25,302 bases of DNA from JBEAUL01 sp041161475 (GCA_041161475.1 JBEAUL010000044.1:1-25302); one strand, 5' to 3'. Positions 1-6,664 are shown, counted from the first letter of the stretch. Program-made: numbers and translations. The notes: generated by a model from the letters alone, not told the origin.

Positions 1-732
1 ACATTAAACTTAAGGCTTGAGATAGGTGAAGAAAAACAAGATGGCCACTACGAATTTCAACCTCCCGCTCGACTTTTAGAGGCACAGCTTGAACGAAATG
101 AAAAAATGGAAAAGACAAATCCAAAAGAATTTACCATATACGATGAATTTTATGGAAAACTTGATTTTGTTGACGATAAACCCGGGTTTCTTGTTCCCAA
201 AAACCCACTAGACTCTGAATTAGATAAGTTTTCTCTGGGGGAGGCTCTTGGTCTTAACCAACGCTTTCATGAAATTGAAGGAAAAGAAAATCAAAAACAG
301 GTATTAAGCATGCTTGTCCAAGCCCTACATGCTAAACTCAAAAAAACAGATAATCTTGATCGCTTGCATGATGCAACAAACGAGCCTCCCCCTCCAGCCC
401 AACAACCCTCATTCTTCGGCCAATTGCTGTCTGGTCTTAGCGATTTATGGTCTCGTTTTGTGGAAGTTTGTCGAGGAATATGGGCATTTTTTACTGGTAA
501 AACTGAAGTCGCTCCCGAAGAAGCGTCCACTCCTGGCAACGCAAAAGGCGACTCTAATGAGAGCATAGCTCATATTAACAACTCAGATGTTTCAGGAAGG
601 GCTAAGATTATTAATGATACCAAAGTTGTTACTCACCAATTAGACCTTACTAAAAATCCAGCGCAAGCATCAGCTGATACATCAGCTGATATCAGTGTTC
701 CTGGTACTAACCCACCCAAAAACAATATGTAA
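1..732 (+). CDS. Unrecognised protein, 5' end outside window
   Basis: The frame is open from base 1 to a TAA at 730-732, giving 243 codons without their start. The first in-frame ATG (106) lies inside the open frame and has no convincing ribosome binding site, so the gene most likely begins upstream of the window. The visible protein is polar and acidic. It has a proline run (NEPPPPAQQP) followed by a short amphipathic, aromatic-rich stretch (SFFGQLLSGLSDLWSRFVEV), then a low-complexity tail rich in Asn, Asp, Ser and Thr with a repeated SAD-SAD motif. I recognise no domain and no clear transmembrane helix. Its make-up would suit a secreted or effector-like protein in a host-associated bacterium, but that is a guess from composition only. 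It converges on the phosphoesterase gene at 805. Confidence 0.6.
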   Translation, partial: TLNLRLEIGEEKQDGHYEFQPPARLLEAQLERNEKMEKTNPKEFTIYDEFYGKLDFVDDKPGFLVPKNPLDSELDKFSLGEALGLNQRFHEIEGKENQKQVLSMLVQALHAKLKKTDNLDRLHDATNEPPPPAQQPSFFGQLLSGLSDLWSRFVEVCRGIWAFFTGKTEVAPEEASTPGNAKGDSNESIAHINNSDVSGRAKIINDTKVVTHQLDLTKNPAQASADTSADISVPGTNPPKNNM

Positions 733-804
733 AGGCAACAGTATCTAGCATTGATGCAGTAATGCTCTTGGTGGCACGGATGCCTGCTGACTGTGTTTGC
801 TTTC

Positions 805-1401
805 TTAATTATCTTGCTCGGTCATTACCTTAGCAAATTGCCAATGGTCATCTGACAAACCCAATCTCACCACAAAAGGCGCCGTTGGCGTAACCAATAG
901 TTCATGAGGGAAAGAGGGTACTGTCATTGTCCCTGTTGCCACCAAGCAGGCCAATGTTAAATGTGGCCGATAGGCAGCCCCCACCGTGTTTAAGGGCTCA
1001 AAGCCTAATCCGGTAACAATTGAAGCAACCTCTTCATGTAAGTCAACAAGCTTTGATTCTCTTTGCACCAACAGTTCTACTGAAAAAACATTTGTTGAAA
1101 ATAATTCACCAAACTGGCTTGACAGTCTCAGAAAATTAAGGCCAATAAAACGTGGGTGAAACACATGATCAATAAATCTAGATCCAAGTTTTTTTAATAG
1201 TTTTTCTAATAAGGCAGCACTACTGCCTGTCTTTTCATCAAAGGCACCCGCATCATCAAATTGGCATAAAGTGATGTGTGGGATACTGTCTTTACCCAGC
1301 AAATATTGACTGTATCGATTGGCAAAATTACGCTGAGCACTTTGCACATAGGGCTTATAAAATGTGGGGCGTGATGGAATTAATGCGATATTGTATTTCA
1401 T
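805..1401 (-). CDS. 2H phosphoesterase (LigT / 2'-5' RNA ligase-like)
   Basis: This 198-residue protein carries the two H-x-T motifs that define the 2H phosphoesterase superfamily: HIT at residues 42-44 (context SIPHITLCQF) and HLT at 147-149 (RPHLTLACL), about 100 residues apart. Such enzymes hydrolyse or form 2'-5' or cyclic phosphodiester bonds in RNA or nucleotides, and the two histidines act as the acid/base pair. The ATG at 1401 is chosen because a GGGGG Shine-Dalgarno lies about 9 nt upstream and the family fold begins right there (MKYNIALIPSRP). A longer reading to 1593 would run through the divergent HIT gene and looks spurious. The exact substrate cannot be told from sequence. Confidence 0.75.
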   Translation of the reverse strand: MKYNIALIPSRPTFYKPYVQSAQRNFANRYSQYLLGKDSIPHITLCQFDDAGAFDEKTGSSAALLEKLLKKLGSRFIDHVFHPRFIGLNFLRLSSQFGELFSTNVFSVELLVQRESKLVDLHEEVASIVTGLGFEPLNTVGAAYRPHLTLACLVATGTMTVPSFPHELLVTPTAPFVVRLGLSDDHWQFAKVMTEQDN

Positions 1402-1415
1402 AAAAAACGACCCCC

Positions 1416-1444
1416 TTGATTTATGGTAAAACAATCGGTACGAT
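1416..1444 (+). promoter_or_regulatory. Putative sigma-70 promoter of the HIT-tatA-tatC operon
   Basis: TTGATT at 1416-1421 and TACGAT at 1439-1444 are separated by exactly 17 bp, each matching four of six consensus bases. The predicted transcript would begin near 1451, leaving a leader of about 30 nt before the HIT start. It lies back to back with the minus-strand promoter of the phosphoesterase gene. Confidence 0.45.
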
Positions 1445-1447
1445 CTG

Positions 1448-1476
1448 AACATAGAATAAGCATCTAGGAATGTCCA
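1448..1476 (-). promoter_or_regulatory. Putative sigma-70 promoter of the 2H phosphoesterase gene
   Basis: On the minus strand TGGACA (complement of 1471-1476) is followed after 17 bp by TATGTT (complement of 1448-1453). A perfect TTGACA lies just upstream (complement of 1483-1488) but is badly spaced for the same -10 box. The element overlaps the start region of the HIT gene, so the two divergent transcripts could interfere. Confidence 0.4.
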
Positions 1477-1481
1477 ACCGA

Positions 1482-1808
1482 ATGTCAACCGATTACTGCA
1501 TTTTCTGTAAAATTGTTGAAAAACATTTACCTGCAAAAATAGTATACGAAGATGACCAAGTGCTCGTCTTTCACGACATTCATCCCAAAGCACCTGTACA
1601 CTTGTTGCTCATACCCAAAAAGCATATAAAAAGCCTCATGGAAGTTGAGCCTTCAGATGCAGCGCTAATGAGTCAACTGGTCTTTACTTTGCCTAAATTG
1701 GCTAAAATCCACGGCTTGGAAGCCGGCTTCAAAACGCATATTTATACAGGAAAACAAGGTGGCCAAGAAATCGATCACCTGCATTTTCATTTATTAGGGG
1801 GTACCTAA
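1482..1808 (+). CDS. HIT-family nucleotide hydrolase (HinT-like)
   Basis: The 108-residue protein has the full histidine-triad signature near its C-terminus (HLHFHLL, His99, His101, His103), with the N-terminal CIFCKI and the central VLVFHDIHPKAPVHLLLIPKKH segments typical of HinT. HinT enzymes cleave AMP from lysine or amine phosphoramidates in the cytoplasm. ATG 1482 is preferred to ATG 1470 because AGGA at 1466-1469 abuts 1470 with no spacing but sits 12 nt before 1482. The start at MSTDYCIFCK also matches the family N-terminus. Length is close to the family norm. The stop is 2 bp before tatA, implying co-transcription. Confidence 0.88.
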   Translation: MSTDYCIFCKIVEKHLPAKIVYEDDQVLVFHDIHPKAPVHLLLIPKKHIKSLMEVEPSDAALMSQLVFTLPKLAKIHGLEAGFKTHIYTGKQGGQEIDHLHFHLLGGT

Positions 1809-1810
1809 AC

Positions 1811-2065
1811 ATGGGCTTAGGGGGTATCAGTCCTGGATCGTTGCTCTTAATTTTTTTTATCGTGCTGATTCTATTTGGCACGAAAAAACTGCGTACCATT
1901 GGAGAAGATTTAGGGCAAGCCGTAAGGGGATTTCGAAAAGCGTTAAATCAAGAAGATGGCTGGGACAATACCACTCAAATGCATCAAACAACCCACTTAC
2001 AAACCGCTGAAAAAAAACCAAGCCTGGATAGCGAACAATCAAAACAAAACAATTCTTTTCTTTAA
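1811..2065 (+). CDS. tatA: Sec-independent translocase subunit TatA
   Basis: An 84-residue protein with one N-terminal membrane helix (about residues 9-22, SLLLIFFIVLILF) is followed by the diagnostic FGTKKLRTIGEDLGQAVRGFRKAL hinge and amphipathic helix, then a polar tail. This is the TatA architecture: it oligomerises to form the passage for folded twin-arginine substrates across the inner membrane. The N-terminus (MGLGGISPGS) lacks the Glu-Pro features usual in TatB, so I call TatA rather than TatB. It follows the HIT gene by 2 bp and precedes tatC by 23 bp. No separate tatB lies between tatA and tatC. Confidence 0.9.
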   Translation: MGLGGISPGSLLLIFFIVLILFGTKKLRTIGEDLGQAVRGFRKALNQEDGWDNTTQMHQTTHLQTAEKKPSLDSEQSKQNNSFL

Positions 2066-2088
2066 TGCTTGGTATATCCTAGACAAGC

Positions 2089-2832
2089 ATGGATACAATG
2101 CCATTAGACGAGCTACCGCATATAAAGGCTTTACAACGGCATTTAATGCGTTATGGCATCGGCTTCGCTCTGATTGGAACGGTGAGTTGCTGGTATGCGA
2201 ACCTATTGTATAACTGGCTTGCGAAGCCCTTGCTGCAAGCGCTACCTGAAGGCAGTAAACTGATTGCAACAGAGATTACCACCCCGTTTATGGTGCCACT
2301 TAAGTTTTCTCTTTTTTTTAGCTTCTTACTCACCCTTCCATACCTTTTTTATGAAATGTGGCGATTTATTCAACCTGGCTTATACCCAGAAGAACGCCAG
2401 CGTGTATGGCCTTTTTTAAGCTTAAGCCTGTGTTTATTTTACGGTGGTATCTTATTTGGCTATCATCTGATTTGTCCTGTGGCGATTCAATTTTTTATGC
2501 AGACAACGCCAAGCAGCGTGACATTAATGATTGATATCGCACATTATTCAAGCTTTATGCTCTCCATTTGTGGTTATGCAGGGTTGGTATTCGAAACACC
2601 TATTTTAACCTTTGGATTGATACAATTGAATTGTGTTTCTATTGCGCAGATGATCTATTTTCGAAAATATGTGATTGTGGGCGCTTTCGTGATTGGTATG
2701 TTATTAACACCACCAGATGTGCTCTCTCAAATAATGCTCGCGATCCCTATGTGGGGATTATACGAAGCAGGCATTTTAGCAGCACGCTGGGTACGTTATC
2801 GCAAGACTATGGAGACACCACAACCCCAGTAG
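2089..2832 (+). CDS. tatC: Sec-independent translocase subunit TatC
   Basis: A 247-residue polytopic membrane protein with the expected TatC landmarks: LPEGSKLIATEITTPF (about residues 52-67), FIQPGLYPEER (93-103), a membrane FE pair (168-169) and the signature MLLTPPDVLSQ (204-214). It is the receptor for twin-arginine signal peptides in the inner membrane. The N-terminal cytosolic motif, HLxELRxR in E. coli TatC, reads HIKALQRH here (residues 11-18), so the usual Glu and Arg of that site are replaced by Ala and Gln. The last 26 bp overlap the 3' end of the convergent pilin gene. Two ATGs (2089, 2098) could serve as start; 2098 would shorten the protein by three residues. Confidence 0.92.
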   Translation: MDTMPLDELPHIKALQRHLMRYGIGFALIGTVSCWYANLLYNWLAKPLLQALPEGSKLIATEITTPFMVPLKFSLFFSFLLTLPYLFYEMWRFIQPGLYPEERQRVWPFLSLSLCLFYGGILFGYHLICPVAIQFFMQTTPSSVTLMIDIAHYSSFMLSICGYAGLVFETPILTFGLIQLNCVSIAQMIYFRKYVIVGAFVIGMLLTPPDVLSQIMLAIPMWGLYEAGILAARWVRYRKTMETPQPQ

Positions 2833-3295
2833 AAATATTGTATACCAAGCTGTTAGACCCGGCACCTTGTTGGTCGCGATAGGTACAAGTTAAGGCGGAT
2901 CCAGTCGCCACATACTGGCAGGTACCCGTACAAGAGGCAACAGTTGCGGCAACACCTGGTGGGTTTTGCATGACGTTATTCCATATATCGACACACTGTG
3001 CGTTGCTCACCGCACCCACAGACGCCCCTGTGGTACCGACTGGCCAACCCGCTGTACTTAGTACAACACTGCTGCCATCTAAGTTAATCGAAGAAGGTTG
3101 CCCCAAGGCTTGCCATTGGCTGCGCGCAATCATGACTGCCGATCCGAGCGCTCCAGCAACCCCTCTTGCAGCTGCGGTTCTGGCATTGGTGGTTAGATTA
3201 GAAAATCTTGGTAACGCAGTGGCCGCGAGGATACCCAGTATTACGATAACAACAACCAGTTCGATAATCGTAAACCCTTTTTGCTTGGTTACCAT
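2807..3295 (-). CDS. Type IV pilin, MSHA-type (tandem copy 1)
   Basis: A 162-residue class III prepilin begins MVTKQKG, is cleaved before Phe, and has the N-terminal helix FTIIELVVVIVILGILAATA with Glu5, characteristic of MshA/MshB pilins. The globular part contains a GWP motif, a C-x3-WNxVMQNPP segment and four cysteines, so two disulfides are possible. AGAGG lies 7-10 nt before ATG 3295; an ATG at 3298 adds one Met. From the Gly-1 residue onward it aligns without gaps over 156 residues with the neighbouring copy, with about 15 differences by eye. No promoter is visible in the short gap behind the upstream copy, so it probably depends on read-through past the hairpin at 3331-3364. The stop lies inside convergent tatC. 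Confidence 0.88.
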   Translation of the reverse strand: MVTKQKGFTIIELVVVIVILGILAATALPRFSNLTTNARTAAARGVAGALGSAVMIARSQWQALGQPSSINLDGSSVVLSTAGWPVGTTGASVGAVSNAQCVDIWNNVMQNPPGVAATVASCTGTCQYVATGSALTCTYRDQQGAGSNSLVYNISTGVVVSP

Positions 3296-3330
3296 CATCA
3301 CACCTCTATTACCACTAGAATTTGATTCGA

Positions 3331-3364
3331 AAAAAGCGAAGCCAATTCGTTTTGGCTTCGCTTT
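3331..3364 (-). terminator. Rho-independent terminator between the twin pilins
   Basis: A perfect 13-bp inverted repeat (arms 3333-3345 and 3352-3364, 6-nt loop) is rich in GCGAAGCC. On the minus strand it is followed by a T-run reading out of the stem (complement of 3331-3335). The plus strand has no T-run after the stem, so the signal is directional and sits about 24 bp after the stop of the upstream pilin. Confidence 0.75.
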
Positions 3365-3387
3365 GCATGATCTGACAACCCACACGA

Positions 3388-3891
3388 TTATGGTGATACG
3401 ACCACACCGGTTGAAATGTTGTAAGTCACACTGTTAGAACCAGCACCCGCTTGGTCAACATAAGTACAGGTCAAACCAGACCCTGTCGCAACATATTGGC
3501 AAGTACCGGTACAGGTAGAAATGGTAGCCGACACACCAGGTGGGTTTTGCATCACGTTGTTCCATATATCAACGCATTGCGCATTTGTTACCGCACTAAT
3601 GGAAGCCCCTGTCGTACCTGCTGGCCAACCAGCAGTACTCAGCACAACACTGTTACCGTCTAAGTTAATCGAAGAAGGTTGCCCCAAAGCTTGCCATTGG
3701 CTTCTAGCAATCATCACAGCAGAACCCAACGCACCTGCAACACCCCTGGCAGCAGCGGTTCTCGCATTGGTGCTTAAATTAGAAAACTTAGGCAACGCTG
3801 TCGCGGCTAGAATACCCAAGATAACGATAACAACGACAAGCTCGATAATGGTAAAACCAGATTGTCGCTTATAAACAGTATACTGATTCAT
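3388..3891 (-). CDS. Type IV pilin, MSHA-type (tandem copy 2)
   Basis: A 167-residue prepilin with an 11-residue leader (MNQYTVYKRQS) ends at Gly, then the processed N-terminus FTIIELVVVIVILGILAATA with Glu5. The start at 3891 has an AGGGGA Shine-Dalgarno with 6-7 nt spacing; a longer reading to 3924 lacks support. The mature region is about 90% identical to the downstream copy, with the same GWP motif and four cysteines. The leader differs completely, suggesting duplication followed by a separate leader. It is the first of the pair after a 215-bp non-coding stretch (3892-4106) and has a terminator just behind it, so it is the likeliest main structural pilin. I see no strong sigma-70 promoter in that stretch. 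Confidence 0.9.
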   Translation of the reverse strand: MNQYTVYKRQSGFTIIELVVVIVILGILAATALPKFSNLSTNARTAAARGVAGALGSAVMIARSQWQALGQPSSINLDGNSVVLSTAGWPAGTTGASISAVTNAQCVDIWNNVMQNPPGVSATISTCTGTCQYVATGSGLTCTYVDQAGAGSNSVTYNISTGVVVSP

Positions 3892-4106
3892 ATTTAATCC
3901 CCTATAAGTTGCACAGTCACTCACTCAGTAATCTGGCCAAAGCCCAAAAGGTTTACAAGCCACCTTACTTAACTAGAAGTGTAATACAAAAATCAAAAAA
4001 AGGGCGGGTAAATACAGATAAATTAATTGTTGTAGGATAGCATGGTGTAATAACAGTCGACCCATTAAAAACAGTTTGTCTATAGGTCAACATGAAAATT
4101 GATATG

Positions 4107-4619
4107 TTAACGCACAAAACCTGTGGCTAAATCATAGTAAATTGCCTGTTCTCCCGTGGCCTGCCTATTCGTGTAGACACATTCCATGCGATTAGAAGTC
4201 GGATTGTTTATGACAGTAACAGCATACACACACTTTTTTGTACAGGTAATACCTGCCATGGGCGAGTTTTGCATAATGGCGTTCCAAACCTCTAAACATT
4301 TTTCAGGCGTAATTTCACCATTCGCTTCGTTCGACGATCCTTCTGGCCAACCCGTATTATTCATTGACAACATAACGCCTTCTATCTCAATAGTCTTTGG
4401 CTGAGAAAGTGCTAACCATTGATGGTGTGCACCATTAATACCTCCAACAAAAGCGCCACGCACTGTTGCAATTGAGGCGATACGTGCTTCATCTGTGATA
4501 AATACCAGGCGGGACAAAATAATGGCTGCGAGTACGCCCAAAATGGTTACAATAACCGTCACTTCCATCAAACTCATACCCAAAGCGTAGACATATCGCT
4601 TTTGTTTTTTCTCGTACAC
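4107..4619 (-). CDS. Diverged type IV pilin-like protein
   Basis: This 170-residue prepilin starts at GTG (4619), with AAGGA about 8 nt upstream. The leader MYEKKQKRYVYALG precedes MSLMEVTVIVTILGVLAAII, so the first mature residue is probably Met (a known alternative to Phe) and Glu5 is kept. The globular part is strongly diverged from the twin pilins but keeps their framework: a GWP motif, C-x3-WNAIMQNSP, and four cysteines in the same order ending CVYTN. It starts 20 bp after the stop of the upstream L,D-transpeptidase gene, so it probably belongs to that transcript rather than to the twin-pilin unit. It may be a minor or tip pilin, or a related pseudopilin. Confidence 0.82.
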   Translation of the reverse strand: MYEKKQKRYVYALGMSLMEVTVIVTILGVLAAIILSRLVFITDEARIASIATVRGAFVGGINGAHHQWLALSQPKTIEIEGVMLSMNNTGWPEGSSNEANGEITPEKCLEVWNAIMQNSPMAGITCTKKCVYAVTVINNPTSNRMECVYTNRQATGEQAIYYDLATGFVR

Positions 4620-4639
4620 ATCAAGTCCTTTTGGTACTG

Positions 4640-5533
4640 TTAATCGATTTTTACTGGGTAACCGACACTTTGCACAAGTGCTTCTTCTGCATAAGACCAG
4701 TTAATTGGGTAAAATGTCGTGTCCATCGTTTTTTTCACGAGTTGTTTTAAATAGCTTAGACTATTTACCTGTTGATACTCTGGCTCGGACAAAGGTTGAT
4801 GCACTTCTAGGTAAAGACTGTTATTTTTACGACCTAACTTAATTGGGGCATGTATAATGCGTACTTTTGTGCCCACAGGTACCAAATGATACAGTACTTT
4901 GATGTCTTCCGGCAGTAGACTAATACAACCATGACTGCTGCGCACCCCAACACCTCCTGGTCGATTGGTACCATGTAATAAAAAATCACCTGTAAAACCC
5001 AAACGCAGGGCGTATTGTCCTAATGGATTGTTAGGACCTGCTGGCACAATATCGGGTAAAATATCTCCTCGAATGGCATGCTCTGCGCGAATAGCCGGCG
5101 TTGGTGTCCAGGTCGGATCTTGTCTTTTACTCACAACAACACTTTCCCCTAAGGGGGTTGACCACTCTTTTTTACCAATACCGATTGGAAAAGTAGTAAC
5201 CAAGGGTTCATTTGGGTGATAAAAATACAAGCGCATTTCAGCCAAATTCAACACAATCCCTTCTTTTTCCCCTGGCGGCAATATAAATTGTGCAGGAATG
5301 ATAATTTGGGTTCCAGGAATGGGCAACCACGGATCGAGGTGAGGATTTGCTTCCATCATCTCATACACACCCATATCATGTTTTCGTCCGATATCGCCCA
5401 AAGATTCTCCAGGCTCTACATATGCTGTTTGGATATGACCAACAACCTCTTCAGTGGGAGATAAGCTAAAGGTGAGCGCATAAGAAGGATTTGAAAGGAA
5501 TAGACATAATAACAGCAATTTTGGGATATACAT
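4640..5533 (-). CDS. LysM/L,D-transpeptidase (ErfK/YbiS family), copy 1
   Basis: A 297-residue exported protein has a signal peptide (MYIPKLLLLCLFLSNPSYA, cleavage after Ala19), a LysM-like segment (about residues 38-82, YVEPGESLGDIG ... IIIPAQFILP) and a YkuD catalytic domain with HGTNRPGG (His187) and SSHGC (Cys203). Such enzymes make 3-3 peptidoglycan crosslinks or attach proteins to meso-diaminopimelate in the periplasm. The residue pair after the catalytic cysteine is Ile-Ser where this family normally has Arg in the second place (SHGCIRL). The start is uncertain: ATG 5533 has no good ribosome binding site, and an in-frame GTG at 5548 would add five residues. It is paralogous to the gene 40-55 bp upstream and likely co-transcribed with it. 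Confidence 0.88.
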   Translation of the reverse strand: MYIPKLLLLCLFLSNPSYALTFSLSPTEEVVGHIQTAYVEPGESLGDIGRKHDMGVYEMMEANPHLDPWLPIPGTQIIIPAQFILPPGEKEGIVLNLAEMRLYFYHPNEPLVTTFPIGIGKKEWSTPLGESVVVSKRQDPTWTPTPAIRAEHAIRGDILPDIVPAGPNNPLGQYALRLGFTGDFLLHGTNRPGGVGVRSSHGCISLLPEDIKVLYHLVPVGTKVRIIHAPIKLGRKNNSLYLEVHQPLSEPEYQQVNSLSYLKQLVKKTMDTTFYPINWSYAEEALVQSVGYPVKID

Positions 5534-5589
5534 ATTCAAAGGAAGCACCTACCGTAATTTCTATCGTTAGGTACTATACCACAGACTGT

Positions 5590-6507
5590 TTAATCGATTT
5601 TTACTGGATACCCAAGACTTTGTGTGGCTGCTTCTTCGGCTTGAGACCAGTTAGCGTGATAAAAATTATTCCCTAATCGCTCTTGTAACAAGCTTTTCAA
5701 GTAACTCATGCTATTTGTGTGCTTATATTTTGGCTCTGATAGCGGTTGATGCGCTTCTAGATATAGACTGTTATTCTTCCAACCCAATTTAAACGGGCTA
5801 TGAATAATACGTATTTTGGTACCCACAGGCACCAAATGATATAAGGTTTTAATATCTTCTGGCAACAACCGAACACAGCCGTGACTGCTCCTTACCCCAA
5901 CCCCTCCAGGGCGATTGGTACCATGCAGTAAAAACCCCGGAAAACCTAAACGAAAAGCATACTGTCCCAAGGGATTATTAGGACCTGGGGGAATAACTGC
6001 GGGTAAAATATCGCCTCTATTGGCATGCTCCGCTCGAATAGAATCAGGCGGTGTCCATGAAGGATTTTTTTGCTTACTTAAAATCACACTTTGCCCTAAG
6101 GGGGTAGACCAACCTTTTTTACCAATACCGACAGGAAAAGTCGTCACCAAGGGCTCTTTCGGATGATAAAAGTAAATGCGCATTTCGGCCAAATTTAGCA
6201 CAAGTCCTTCTCTGGGTCCTGGTGGTAAAATAAATTGGGCAGGAATAATCACTTCAGCACCCACCATAGGAACCCAAGGGTTCAAATGTGGGTTGGCCTC
6301 AAGCATTTCATAAACCCCAATATCGTGCTTACGCCCAATATCCCCTAAGGATTCACCTGGTTCGACATAGGTGGTTTGAATATGGCCAATCACATCTTGG
6401 CCTTTAGACAGACTAAAGGTTAAAGCCTCCGACCTATCACCCACAATCAGACCGAACATCAGGAGTAAACACAATGTCTGCTGTATTGTTTGGTTTTTTT
6501 TCTTCAT
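5590..6507 (-). CDS. LysM/L,D-transpeptidase (ErfK/YbiS family), copy 2
   Basis: This 305-residue paralogue of the downstream gene has the same order of parts: signal peptide (MKKKNQTIQQTLCLLLMFGLIVG), LysM-like segment (about 48-92), and YkuD domain with His195 (LLHGTNRPGG) and the intact SSHGCVRL motif (Cys211, Arg213). Both copies end in an 80-90 residue tail finishing GYPVKID. ATG 6507 is chosen because AGG lies 8-9 nt upstream and the signal peptide begins there; the longer reading to 6582 adds residues of no signal-peptide character. It is probably the first gene of a minus-strand operon (this gene, copy 1, diverged pilin). The expected role is periplasmic peptidoglycan crosslinking or anchoring; which of these cannot be decided. 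Confidence 0.9.
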   Translation of the reverse strand: MKKKNQTIQQTLCLLLMFGLIVGDRSEALTFSLSKGQDVIGHIQTTYVEPGESLGDIGRKHDIGVYEMLEANPHLNPWVPMVGAEVIIPAQFILPPGPREGLVLNLAEMRIYFYHPKEPLVTTFPVGIGKKGWSTPLGQSVILSKQKNPSWTPPDSIRAEHANRGDILPAVIPPGPNNPLGQYAFRLGFPGFLLHGTNRPGGVGVRSSHGCVRLLPEDIKTLYHLVPVGTKIRIIHSPFKLGWKNNSLYLEAHQPLSEPKYKHTNSMSYLKSLLQERLGNNFYHANWSQAEEAATQSLGYPVKID

Positions 6508-6553
6508 GTTAATACCTGTTTTCCTGTATACGGTGACAAAGTCATTCTTGTCC

Positions 6554-6582
6554 ACTACACAGTTCATCGACCTGGTTTTCAA
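6554..6582 (-). promoter_or_regulatory. Putative sigma-70 promoter of the L,D-transpeptidase/pilin unit
   Basis: On the minus strand TTGAAA (complement of 6577-6582) and TGTAGT (complement of 6554-6559) are spaced by 17 bp, matching five and four of six consensus bases. The predicted transcript would start near 6547, about 40 nt before the ATG at 6507. It lies back to back with the promoter of the pilus operon. Confidence 0.4.
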
Positions 6583-6610
6583 AAATTTAAGTCAGCTTCA
6601 ATACTTTTTC

Positions 6611-6638
6611 TTGATTTAGTTAGTGAATCTACTACAAT
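6611..6638 (+). promoter_or_regulatory. Putative sigma-70 promoter of the MSHA-like pilus operon
   Basis: TTGATT at 6611-6616 and TACAAT at 6633-6638 are separated by 16 bp; the -10 box matches five of six consensus bases. The start of transcription would fall near 6645, leaving about 20 nt of leader that holds the GAGAGG Shine-Dalgarno at 6651-6656. This is the only good promoter seen ahead of the twelve-gene operon. Confidence 0.55.
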
Positions 6639-6664
6639 GAAAATAGTCTTGAGAGGATGACCAG

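Noticed and set aside
747..766. Hairpin AGCATT/AATGCT between the first gene and the phosphoesterase gene as a terminator
   Set aside because: The stem is only 6 bp with a loop of 8 and no T-run follows on either strand.
1402..1593. N-terminal extension of the 2H phosphoesterase by 64 residues
   Set aside because: It runs antisense through the HIT gene, has no family similarity, and a good ribosome binding site precedes the internal ATG at 1401.
2970..3874. Long plus-strand open frames across the two pilin genes
   Set aside because: They are antisense shadows of the pilins, similar to each other only because the pilins are duplicated; they show no ribosome binding sites or known motifs.
3930..3955. 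Sigma-28-like promoter before the twin pilins (TAAA ... GCCAGATTA on the minus strand)
   Set aside because: The spacing is 14 instead of 15 bp and the -10 box has an inserted base; the match is too weak to call.
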